DNA of 16,121 nucleotides. Origin: an uncultured Pseudoflavonifractor sp. Its GTDB lineage: Bacteria > Bacillota_A > Clostridia > Oscillospirales > Oscillospiraceae. The translations under genes and the position numbers were made by a program. Positions within the stretch are counted from its first letter, which is position 1. Each line of letters starts with the position of its first letter. Below, piece by piece: positions 9,939 through 16,121 of this stretch. The stretch covers positions 1 to 16,121 of the forward strand of contig CANPNN010000014.1 in the NCBI GenBank assembly GCA_947575475.1, written 5' to 3'. The notes beneath the pieces were generated by a model. That model saw only the letters and a list, made by a program, of their open reading frames with translations. It made no database searches and was not told where the DNA came from.

Positions 9939-10179
9939 GCAGAAACGAGTTATCATCCACCCGCGTAGTCTGTGGTATTTCAGATGCAGGCAAAGCCCTA
10001 TGTTTACGGCGCACAGATGAGGCCCGCAAGTACGCTCTGCCAGTTGCTTAGGCCCGATTCACACAAAATATATCTAACTTGTTTTGTTGCTGACTGCACT
10101 TGGGGAACAAGGGGTCTTTCCCTTCCTTATCGCTGACGCGCTTTTGACCCACCGGTCAGCCAGTGGGTTTCATAGTACA
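9939..10179. other. 240-base stretch with no recognised gene; possible structured RNA
   Basis: No coding frame with a credible start or family match is present. Nested complementarity exists in the left half: GCGTA (9963-9967) with TACGC (10031-10035), enclosing TCTGTG (9969-9974) with CACAGA (10012-10017), the inner arms separated by 37 bases that include GGCAAAGCC. A second hairpin pairs GACCCAC (10146-10152) with GTGGGTT (10163-10169). The stretch ends in the strong terminator at 10180-10211, as a small RNA or an untranslated 3' region would. I checked it by eye against SRP, tmRNA, RNase P, 6S and common riboswitch cores and found no convincing match. Confidence 0.35.
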
Positions 10180-10211
10180 GAAAGGGGGCGCTTTTTTAAG
10201 CGCCCCCTTTC
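10180..10211. terminator. Bidirectional terminator between the cupin region and the YtxH-like gene
   Basis: Arms 10180-10193 and 10198-10211 form a perfect 14-bp stem (GAAAGGGGGCGCTT against its complement) with a TTTT loop. The A3/T3 flanks inside the stem allow use on either strand; on the + strand CCCTTTTA follows. It lies four bases beyond the stop of the minus-strand gene ending at 10216. Confidence 0.8.
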
Positions 10212-10215
10212 CCTT

Positions 10216-10389
10216 TTAGTGCAAACCCATCTCGTCAGACAGGTCCTCCATCACTTGCCCCACCGTCGTCATGGCTTTTTCTGCCGCTCTTTTTACATTG
10301 GTCTTTTTTCGGGGAGCCATTATGACTCCCATAGCCATACCTGCTACGACGCCCATGGTCATACCTTTGGCAAACTCGTGCTGCTTCAT
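10216..10389 (-). CDS. YtxH-like small glycine-zipper membrane protein
   Basis: A 57-residue protein read leftward from the ATG at 10387-10389. It begins MKQHEFAKGMTMGVVAGMAM, then GVIMAPRKK. Residues about 9-25 form a Gly/Met/Val-rich single membrane span ending in the APRKK stop-transfer cluster, followed by an amphipathic helix (VKRAAEKAMTTVGQVMEDL). This layout is that of YtxH-type small membrane proteins of Firmicutes; their role, often linked to stress or the envelope, is poorly known. AGAGGTGG lies about 6 bases upstream of this ATG, which is why the longer frame starting at 10482 is rejected: its extra 31 residues (Arg/Lys-rich, no ribosome site) do not fit the family. It is divergent from the dihydroorotase-like gene and convergent with the cupin region. 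Confidence 0.78.
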   Translation of the reverse strand: MKQHEFAKGMTMGVVAGMAMGVIMAPRKKTNVKRAAEKAMTTVGQVMEDLSDEMGLH

Positions 10390-10464
10390 CTGTTTCCACC
10401 TCTTTTTCTCTTTTTGAGAAGCCTCCGCTCTCACTTTTATTATGACCGAAACTCGGAAAAACCA

Positions 10465-10496
10465 TTGCGAAAATTTGCCCAATATTCTATAATATT
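10465..10496 (+). promoter_or_regulatory. Strong sigma-A promoter for the dihydroorotase-like operon, with AATATT repeats
   Basis: TTGCGA (10465-10470), 17 bases, then a perfect TATAAT (10488-10493); start expected near 10500. The self-complementary hexamer AATATT occurs at 10481-10486 and again at 10491-10496, exactly one helical turn apart and flanking or overlapping the -10 box, a possible operator. Confidence 0.82.
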
Positions 10497-10532
10497 TGTA
10501 GGTACTTGTCTGCGGAAGGAGGATGTGCCGGA

Positions 10533-11810
10533 ATGGGGATCTTGATCCGACGTGGACGGCTGGTAGACCCAGTAAGCGGTATCGGCGGTGTGTTGGATAT
10601 TTTAGTGGAAAATGGAAAAATTGCCGTCATTGGCAGCGACCTTTCCGCTCCGGACTCTCAAGTGATCGACGCTGCCGGGCTCACCGTCTGTGCCGGGCTG
10701 GTGGACCTTCACGCCCATTTGATGGAGCCTGGCTTTGAATACCGGGAAACCATAGCTTCCGGCGCTCGGGCTGCAGCCGCCGGTGGATTCACCTCGATTG
10801 CTTGTATGCCGGATACTATCCCGCCCATTGACGTCCCCGGAGGGATTGCTTACATCAAGAAGGCCGGCTCTCAAGCCGGAGGAGCCCGGGTGATTCCGGT
10901 CGCCGCCTTGTCTAAAGGCCGTCAGGGACAGGAACCCTGTAACTATGAGGAATTGAAGTCCGCAGGAGCGGCGGCTCTCTCTGATGCCGCTCCCATCCGC
11001 AATGCCAATCTGCTCCGGGACGCCATGATCCTGGCCCACCGACAGGGGCTTACGGTGCTTTCCTGCTGCGAGGATCCGGATCTGGGACAAAATTTTTCCA
11101 TCAATGAGGGCCGAGTCTCCCGGCAGCTGCGCATCCCGGGTCGACCCGCTATTGCGGAAGAGCTATATGTCATGCGGGAGGCCATGCTGGCTGAAGAGAC
11201 CGGTGCAGCCGTCCATATTTGCCGGATCTCCACCGCCAAATCGGTATCCATCGTACGGCGATTTAAGAAAAAAGGCGTCCAGATCACCTGCGAGACCTGC
11301 CCCCAGTATTTTACTTTCACCGAGGATGAAGTGCTGCAGCAAGGTCCTCCCGCCCGGTTGGATCCCCCGCTGCGAACTCCCGCCGATGTAGACGGCATCC
11401 TCGAAGGGCTGAAGGACGGCACTATCGACGCCATTGCTTCAGGACATTCTCCTCTGGCCGAGGTCGAGACCTCCCGCCCTCTCGTCCAAGTCCCCGCTGG
11501 GATCTCCGCTTTGGAGACTACGCTGGCCTCCTCCCTCACCGCCCTTTACCACACCGGCGAGATGAATCTTTCTGATATTTTACGGAAACTGACCATCAAT
11601 CCCGCCCACATTTTACGGCTACCCAACGCAGGACGGCTGGCCATCGGGCTGGATGCCGACCTTATCGTTTTTGACCCTGATGAGGAGTGGGTAGTGATCC
11701 CCAAGAACTTCTATTCCTTCGGGCAGAATACTCCCTTTGCCGGAAAGGTCCTGAAAGGCAAGGTCAAATATACCATGGTAGGCGGAAAGTTCGTCCACCA
11801 AAGCAATTGA
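10533..11810 (+). CDS. Dihydroorotase-like amidohydrolase homologue lacking metal ligands and catalytic Asp
   Basis: A 425-residue homologue of class I dihydroorotase (PyrC), which closes carbamoyl-aspartate to dihydroorotate. Framework kept: the small beta domain split across both ends, GLVDLHAHLMEPGFEYRET (55-73) with His60 and His62, the AAAAGGFTSIACMP block (80-93), SD151, and a C-terminal NPAHILRLPNAGRLAIGLDA. Key residues changed: the substrate Arg of HLREPG is Met64, MPNT is MPDT (Asp94), the metal His before CED is Cys178, the His of the CHxST block is Arg231, TPHH is CPQY (256-259), and the catalytic Asp of ATDHAPH is Gly304 in ASGHSPL. Normal dihydroorotase activity is therefore very unlikely. 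The frame is intact and begins at the ATG at 10533, with AAGGAGG 10 bases upstream. It is the first gene behind a strong promoter. A pseudoenzyme acting as a partner subunit, as known for inactive DHOase homologues bound to aspartate transcarbamoylase, is the best analogy; altered chemistry is possible. Confidence 0.85.
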   Translation: MGILIRRGRLVDPVSGIGGVLDILVENGKIAVIGSDLSAPDSQVIDAAGLTVCAGLVDLHAHLMEPGFEYRETIASGARAAAAGGFTSIACMPDTIPPIDVPGGIAYIKKAGSQAGGARVIPVAALSKGRQGQEPCNYEELKSAGAAALSDAAPIRNANLLRDAMILAHRQGLTVLSCCEDPDLGQNFSINEGRVSRQLRIPGRPAIAEELYVMREAMLAEETGAAVHICRISTAKSVSIVRRFKKKGVQITCETCPQYFTFTEDEVLQQGPPARLDPPLRTPADVDGILEGLKDGTIDAIASGHSPLAEVETSRPLVQVPAGISALETTLASSLTALYHTGEMNLSDILRKLTINPAHILRLPNAGRLAIGLDADLIVFDPDEEWVVIPKNFYSFGQNTPFAGKVLKGKVKYTMVGGKFVHQSN

Positions 11811-11822
11811 AAGGGGTCAAAT

Positions 11823-12161
11823 ATGAAAAAAAGTTATCTCTTGGGCGTCTTGTGCTCCCTTCTTCTTGGGTTATTGACCTGGAAGCTTCTCTTTCCTCAA
11901 ATCTCTGGACTGAACGGTATCTACATTTTCTTTCTGGGCTTTTTCTGCCTGTGGACTGCCGTCGCTATTCTTCTGAAGCTCCTCAGCCCCGATACACCCC
12001 GCGCCTACCGTTGGGGGTACGCCGCAATATTCTTTCTGCTGTTTCTCAATCAACTGGTCCAGGCCTTTTTTCACTTTAACTCCTACACCCTGATCAATAT
12101 CTTACTGCTGTCTTTCATCTATCTCCTCCAGCATTTGGAGCATCGTCAGAAAAACGACTAA
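11823..12161 (+). CDS. Small four-helix membrane protein of unknown function
   Basis: A 112-residue hydrophobic protein with four predicted membrane segments, at about residues 5-24, 32-54, 64-83 and 88-105, and short loops. The ends are charged (MKKS at the start, HLEHRQKND at the end), which suggests both termini are cytoplasmic. No motif is recognised; it does not resemble a uracil transporter or any named small family I can place. The ATG lies 12 bases after the stop of the dihydroorotase-like gene with AAGGGG between them, and the next gene follows after 27 bases, so it belongs to the same transcript. Its place between two pyrimidine-pathway pseudoenzymes raises the possibility of a membrane anchor or sensor partner, which is inference only. 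Confidence 0.8.
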   Translation: MKKSYLLGVLCSLLLGLLTWKLLFPQISGLNGIYIFFLGFFCLWTAVAILLKLLSPDTPRAYRWGYAAIFFLLFLNQLVQAFFHFNSYTLINILLLSFIYLLQHLEHRQKND

Positions 12162-12188
12162 ATTTTCTACATAGAAAGGACTGGTCTT

Positions 12189-12971
12189 ATGTCCTTTGAC
12201 CATCTGCAAAGCCTTATCAAAACCACCAAATGTCCTGTTTCCGTGGTGCTGGCTCCCGCCGAAAAAGAAACCGCAGAAACTTTTCAGCCCTTTGCCCTAT
12301 CTCTTATAGATACTCTTCGCGGCGTAGTTCCCGCCCTGCAATTTCCCTTGGGAAACTATATCCGGTTAGGCTGGCGAGGCTTGAAAACTTTGGAGGAACT
12401 TTTGACCCATGCCAAAAAGCAGGGACTTTTTACGATCCTGGATGCCCCGCTTTGTCAGGTCCCTCCCTCCCCCCTGCCCGATTTTTCCGCCGACTGCATC
12501 ATCATCAGCGGTTACTTGGGCGCCGATATTCTGCGCCCTGTGCTGGAGGCGGGAAAACAAACCGATACATGTCTTTTTGTACAGGCCCACACCGTCAATC
12601 CCAGCGCCGGAGAGCTTCAGGATCTGGTGGCAGGAGATCGGCTCGTCTACCAGGTGGTTGGCGACCTTGCCCAGCGGCTGGGCAAAAATGATCTGGGGCA
12701 GCTGGGATATAGCCGGATCGGCATCATGGCCGAAGGCTTATACCCCTCTGACCTTCGTTCCCTGCGAAAACGTTGGGAGCAGAGCTTTTTGATGGTTTCC
12801 GGTCCTTCTGAGGATGTCCGCTATGCCTTTGACAAATATGGGCGGGGAGCTGTGGTCAGTACTGCCGCCCCCATTCAGGCCGCCCGGGAACAAAACGGAG
12901 ACCTCTCCGCCGCCCTGACCAGCCTCAAAGCCCTTCGAGATGAGCTAAAGCAGTACATTACCATCCTCTGA
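12189..12971 (+). CDS. Orotidine-5'-phosphate decarboxylase (PyrF type 2)-like protein lacking the catalytic residues
   Basis: A 260-residue homologue of type 2 OMP decarboxylase, the last step of UMP synthesis. Recognisable blocks in order: MSFDHLQSLIKTTKCPVSVV (1-20), the barrel strand VVPALQFPLGNY (46-57), AKKQGLFTILDA (75-86), GYLGADILRPVLEA (108-121), HTVNPSAGELQDL (134-146), LGYSRIGIMAEGLYP (172-186) and YGRGAVVSTAAPI (217-229). What is missing: the catalytic DxKxxD is D85-A-P-L-C-Q90, so Lys and the second Asp are gone; the Asp of the N-terminal GLD is Ala22; the phosphate-binding PGYGAQGG loop is collapsed to SGPSED; and the Arg of NSSRGI is absent. About 40-45 residues, mainly the active-site loop region, are deleted compared with the usual 300 or so. 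The frame is intact, with GAAAGGA 8 bases before the ATG. Decarboxylation is not expected. Confidence 0.8.
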   Translation: MSFDHLQSLIKTTKCPVSVVLAPAEKETAETFQPFALSLIDTLRGVVPALQFPLGNYIRLGWRGLKTLEELLTHAKKQGLFTILDAPLCQVPPSPLPDFSADCIIISGYLGADILRPVLEAGKQTDTCLFVQAHTVNPSAGELQDLVAGDRLVYQVVGDLAQRLGKNDLGQLGYSRIGIMAEGLYPSDLRSLRKRWEQSFLMVSGPSEDVRYAFDKYGRGAVVSTAAPIQAAREQNGDLSAALTSLKALRDELKQYITIL

Positions 12972-13013
12972 ACCCTATCCCTAAATCATACCAGGAAAGA
13001 AGGGCCCGCCCCT

Positions 13014-14135
13014 ATGACCCGAATCTATCTTATCCGTCACGCCCAGTCCGAGGGCAACCTGTACCGCCGAGTTCTTGGGTGGTATGATGGGCACGTGACC
13101 GGATTGGGCCGAAAACAGATCACCGCCCTGGAAGATCGCTTTCGGGATATTTCTGTCCAGGCCGTCTATTCCAGCGACCTGAGCCGTGCACAGGAGACCG
13201 CACAGGCTATTGCTCTTCCCAAAAACCTTGAACTCCACCCAGATCCCGCCTTTCGCGAGATCCATCTGGGGGAACTGACCAATATCCCGTACGGAGACTT
13301 TACTTACCATCACCCTGATCTCTACAAATCCTTCTTTTCCTTTTCTCCCCATTGGGCTCCCAAAGGCGGCGAGACCTTTCAGCAGGTTGCAAACCGGATC
13401 GCTCCCGCCTTTTTTCGGGTAGCCGCAGACCACCCCGGGGAATCCGTCGCCATTTTCTCCCACGCCATGGCTATCCACTGTCTTCAGGCTGCCATCCGCG
13501 GCAAGCACCCCAGCGAGGTAAAAGAACTTCCCTTGGGCGAGAATACTGCCGTCTCCTGCTATGAGATCCAGGGGGACAGATTCCGAATCCTCTTTGAGAA
13601 TGACGCCTCCCATCTTACTGAAGAGCTTACCTCTGCCAAACAGCGAAGCACACCGCCTTTGGTCTGGTTTCAGGCCTTAGATCTGAGCAAAGCGGAGGAC
13701 GCTGAATTTTACTGTGCCGCCCGCCAGGACGCTTGGTTGGTGGTCCACGGCTCTCTTCAAGGCTTTGATGGTCTCGGTTTCCTCGCAGATGCCCGGGATC
13801 AGCTTCAATGGGATCCCCGGGCTCTTCAGCGGGTCATGTGCCGTGGCCGGACCGTGGGACTGATACAGCTGGATACCCTTCAGGACGTGCAGGAGGATGC
13901 CGGATATATCCCCTTTCTTTATCTTCGGCCCGACTACCGCGGCCAGGGAATCGGAGCGCAGCTTCTGGGGCAGGCGATAAGTGTATACCGCCCTATGGGC
14001 CGCAAGTACTTGAGGCTTCTCTGCGACCCTGCAAATGAGCCTGCCCAGCGGTTCTACCGCCGCTACGGTTTTGTGAAGAAAGGCCAGTCCCCCGGAGCGT
14101 TAGGCCCCTTGGATCTGCTGGAAATGTCCCTTTGA
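13014..14135 (+). CDS. Histidine phosphatase - GNAT acetyltransferase fusion protein
   Basis: A 373-residue two-domain protein. Residues 1-200 are a phosphoglycerate-mutase-like histidine phosphatase: LIRHAQSEGN with the phospho-acceptor His9 after Arg8, Arg58 in SSDLSRAQETA, Glu82 in REIHLGELT, and the second His150 in FSHAMAIH, so the full catalytic set is present. Residues about 215-373 are a GNAT domain: RPDYRGQGIG (305-314) is the acetyl-CoA pyrophosphate loop (motif A), and NEPAQRFYRRYGF (341-353) is the usual motif B end. The linker is about 15 residues. Substrates of either half are unknown; the phosphatase part is closest in style to CobC/GpmB-type enzymes that act on small phosphoesters. 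The start ATG at 13014 has AAGAAGG about 10 bases upstream. It lies 42 bases after the decarboxylase-like gene with no terminator between, so it is the likely fourth gene of that operon. Confidence 0.9.
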   Translation: MTRIYLIRHAQSEGNLYRRVLGWYDGHVTGLGRKQITALEDRFRDISVQAVYSSDLSRAQETAQAIALPKNLELHPDPAFREIHLGELTNIPYGDFTYHHPDLYKSFFSFSPHWAPKGGETFQQVANRIAPAFFRVAADHPGESVAIFSHAMAIHCLQAAIRGKHPSEVKELPLGENTAVSCYEIQGDRFRILFENDASHLTEELTSAKQRSTPPLVWFQALDLSKAEDAEFYCAARQDAWLVVHGSLQGFDGLGFLADARDQLQWDPRALQRVMCRGRTVGLIQLDTLQDVQEDAGYIPFLYLRPDYRGQGIGAQLLGQAISVYRPMGRKYLRLLCDPANEPAQRFYRRYGFVKKGQSPGALGPLDLLEMSL

Positions 14136-14198
14136 CCTCCTCTTTTTCCCCCCGATTTGGCAAAAACAGAGATTTTATATTTTCTTCTTCCTACAGCC

Positions 14199-14227
14199 TT
14201 TACGAATCCTTTCGACTCCTATATAAT
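14199..14227 (+). promoter_or_regulatory. Promoter for the Na/Pi cotransporter gene
   Basis: TTTACG (14199-14204), 17 bases, then a perfect TATAAT (14222-14227); start expected near 14234. It lies downstream of the first in-frame TTG of the long open frame (14157), supporting the later start at 14298. Confidence 0.7.
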
Positions 14228-14297
14228 AGATGCTGACCGTTGGTTCTTTTTCCTTGTGTCCAGCGTTGCCGCATCAGATAATGGGGAGGCCAGGCCC

Positions 14298-16100
14298 TTG
14301 AACGCAACAAATGTGATTTCTATGTTGGGTTCCATTGCACTGTTCCTGTTTGGTATGTCCACCATGACCGACGGTCTGGCCCAGCTTTCCAGCGGACGAT
14401 TAGAGGGCATCCTGGAAAGGCTGACCAACAATGTCTTTAAGGGAGTTCTGCTGGGAGCCCTGGTCACCGCTATTATCCACTCCTCTGCCACCACTACCGT
14501 TATGTGTGTGGGCTTTGTCAATGCGGGAGTGATGAAGCTGGAGCAGACGGTGGGTATCATCATGGGCGCCAACATCGGTACCACCGTTACCGCCCAGTTC
14601 CTCCGTCTGGCCAGTATTTCAGAAAACTCCAATCCCATTCTGACAGCCCTTCAGCCCGCCATTCTGGGTCCGGTGCTGGCTGTTGTGGGCATTATCCTCT
14701 ATATGTTCATCAGCGGAGGAAAGAAGAAAAGCGTCGGCCAAGTAGTCATTGGCATGGGGCTTCTCTTTATCGGCATGAACTCTATGACCTCCGCAGTGGC
14801 CCCCCTTCAAAATGAGCCATGGCTTGCCGATCTGTTCACCGCTTTTACTAATCCCGTACTGGGTATGCTGGTAGGCGCTGTCCTTACCGCCATTTTGCAA
14901 AGCTCCACCGCTTTCACCGGAATCCTCCAGGCCTTGAGTACCACCGGCGTAGTCCGATTCAATATGGCCATCCCCCTCATTATGGGCCAGAATATCGGCA
15001 CTACCCTCACCGCCGTTCTGTCCAGCGCAGGCGCCAATAAAAACGCGAAGCGTACCGCTTTGATCCATCTGTTCTTCAATGTGATCGGTTCGGTATTCTT
15101 TCTGATTTTGTTCTATGCCGGAAACGCCGTCATCCACTTCGATTTTTGGGAAAACATTATGGATATGGGCACCATCGCCAACTTCCATCTGATTTTTAAT
15201 CTTGCCTGTACCACACTGCTCCTCCCCTTCCACAAACACCTTGTTCGTCTGGTGGAAAAGCTGGTTCCTGGCGAAGCCATTGCTCTGAAGGATGTTTCCG
15301 TGTTAGACGAGCGGTTCCTGTCTACCCCCTCGGTGGCTTTGGAGCGCTCTCACGATGCCGTGATCCGCATGGGGACATATGCTCTCAACAACTACCGACT
15401 GGCTGTAGAGCTTTTAAAGCATTATGACCCCAAAAAGCTGGAACGCCTTAATGAGACCGAGGTCGCCCTGGACAAGATGGAAAATGCCTTGGATAACTAT
15501 CTGGTAAAGCTCACCGATCGGGCCCTGAGCCCTCAGGACAGCGCCCATGTCTCTGAGCTTCTCCATACCCTCAGCGACTTTGAACGGATCGGCGACTATG
15601 CCGTTAATGTGGCGGAGAGTGCCACCGCCCTATATAATAAGGGCATCGTTTTTTCCCCAGAGGCCGCCAAGGAGATGGACTCCCTTACCTGTGCGGTAGA
15701 TGAAGCAATTCAGAAGGCTCTGGACTGCTATCGGGAGCGTTCCTTTGACCTGGCAATTCAGGTGGAACCCTTAGAAGAAGTGGTGGACCTGATGAAGGAT
15801 GAGCTTCGGGCACGGCATATAGAACGTGTCAAGACAGGCTCCTGTACCATCGAACAGGGGACCCAGTTCCTGGAACTGCTCATTAATCTGGAGCGGATCT
15901 CCGATCACTGTTCCAACATCGCCATCGTCATTTTGCGGCAGACTGCTCCCAAGGATGACCTGGTCCACACAGATACCCACGCTTACACCCACGAGCTCCA
16001 CCACGGTCATGACCCTCTCTTTGAGCAGATGTATGCAGAAAGCAAGGCCAAGTATTATGCGCCTTTGCAGGAACTTCAGGAATTATCGGTAAAGGAATGA
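14298..16100 (+). CDS. Na/Pi cotransporter family protein with C-terminal PhoU domain (NptA-like)
   Basis: Sodium-coupled phosphate transporter of the NptA/PNaS family, 600 residues. The membrane half (about 1-315) holds two inverted repeats, each with a substrate motif and a Gly-rich signature: HSSATTT (61-67) with GANIGTT (90-96), then QSSTAFT (201-207) with GQNIGTT (230-236). The first repeat has His61 where Gln is usual. The cytoplasmic half (about 345-555) is a PhoU-like helical bundle with the two metal-binding blocks FERIGDY (428-434) and LERISDH (531-537). A His-rich stretch (557-571, six His) follows. I chose the TTG at 14298: GGGGAGG lies 9 bases upstream, the promoter is just before it, and MNATNVISMLGSIALFLFGM matches the family N-terminus. 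The extra 47 residues from a TTG at 14157 would start upstream of that promoter. The PhoU domain suggests phosphate-dependent control of transport. Confidence 0.92.
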   Translation: MNATNVISMLGSIALFLFGMSTMTDGLAQLSSGRLEGILERLTNNVFKGVLLGALVTAIIHSSATTTVMCVGFVNAGVMKLEQTVGIIMGANIGTTVTAQFLRLASISENSNPILTALQPAILGPVLAVVGIILYMFISGGKKKSVGQVVIGMGLLFIGMNSMTSAVAPLQNEPWLADLFTAFTNPVLGMLVGAVLTAILQSSTAFTGILQALSTTGVVRFNMAIPLIMGQNIGTTLTAVLSSAGANKNAKRTALIHLFFNVIGSVFFLILFYAGNAVIHFDFWENIMDMGTIANFHLIFNLACTTLLLPFHKHLVRLVEKLVPGEAIALKDVSVLDERFLSTPSVALERSHDAVIRMGTYALNNYRLAVELLKHYDPKKLERLNETEVALDKMENALDNYLVKLTDRALSPQDSAHVSELLHTLSDFERIGDYAVNVAESATALYNKGIVFSPEAAKEMDSLTCAVDEAIQKALDCYRERSFDLAIQVEPLEEVVDLMKDELRARHIERVKTGSCTIEQGTQFLELLINLERISDHCSNIAIVILRQTAPKDDLVHTDTHAYTHELHHGHDPLFEQMYAESKAKYYAPLQELQELSVKE

Positions 16101-16121
16101 ACAAAAAGAAGTCCCGGGTTT

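Noticed and set aside
9980..10020. GGCAAAGCC and nearby bases as a c-di-GMP riboswitch
   Set aside because: Only fragments of the GEMM core are present; the required paired stems and tetraloop arrangement could not be built, and the gene downstream on + is over 500 bases away behind a terminator.
10084..10545. 153-codon + frame across the terminator and opposite the YtxH-like gene
   Set aside because: It would cross the terminator stem at 10180-10211 and a promoter, and has no family features.

Overview
The window looks like chromosome from a gut Clostridia species of the Oscillospiraceae type (Flavonifractor / Pseudoflavonifractor / Lawsonibacter-like). This is inferred from three things: GC-rich Firmicute genes with strong AGGAGG ribosome sites, a T-box leader in front of alaS, and a bile salt hydrolase family gene. 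No rRNA, tRNA, CRISPR array, insertion sequence or phage gene was seen. Most genes are on the + strand.

Region 1 (1-4580). A cut-off minus-strand gene for a tiny Cys/Gly-rich membrane protein comes first. It is followed by a tightly overlapping + operon: mltG (lytic transglycosylase), a U32-family tRNA-hydroxylation-type protein, an acyltransferase-3 membrane protein and a lipoprotein of unknown function.

Region 2 (4577-7770). A consensus promoter whose -35 box overlaps the lipoprotein stop codon drives an alanine T-box leader, alaS, and a 58-residue DUF4250 gene that overlaps alaS by 4 bases. The unit closes with a strong terminator.

Region 3 (7771-10464). This holds a choloylglycine (bile salt) hydrolase gene, a lipoprotein gene that appears frameshifted, and a small cupin gene. 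A 240-base stretch without a recognisable gene follows, then a bidirectional terminator and a minus-strand YtxH-like small membrane protein.

Region 4 (10465-14135) is the most interesting part. A near-perfect promoter precedes four closely spaced genes: a dihydroorotase homologue, a small four-helix membrane protein, an orotidine-5'-phosphate decarboxylase homologue, and a histidine phosphatase-GNAT fusion. Both pyrimidine-pathway homologues are intact and keep their family framework but have lost catalytic and ligand-binding residues: metal ligands and the catalytic Asp in the first, and Lys and Asp of the DxKxxD motif plus phosphate contacts in the second. Two neighbouring pseudoenzymes from one pathway, with no other pyr gene beside them, suggest a repurposed regulatory or scaffolding module. 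That function is inference.

Region 5 (14199-16100). A Na/phosphate cotransporter with a C-terminal PhoU domain has its own promoter. Its most likely start is a TTG well downstream of the longest open frame.
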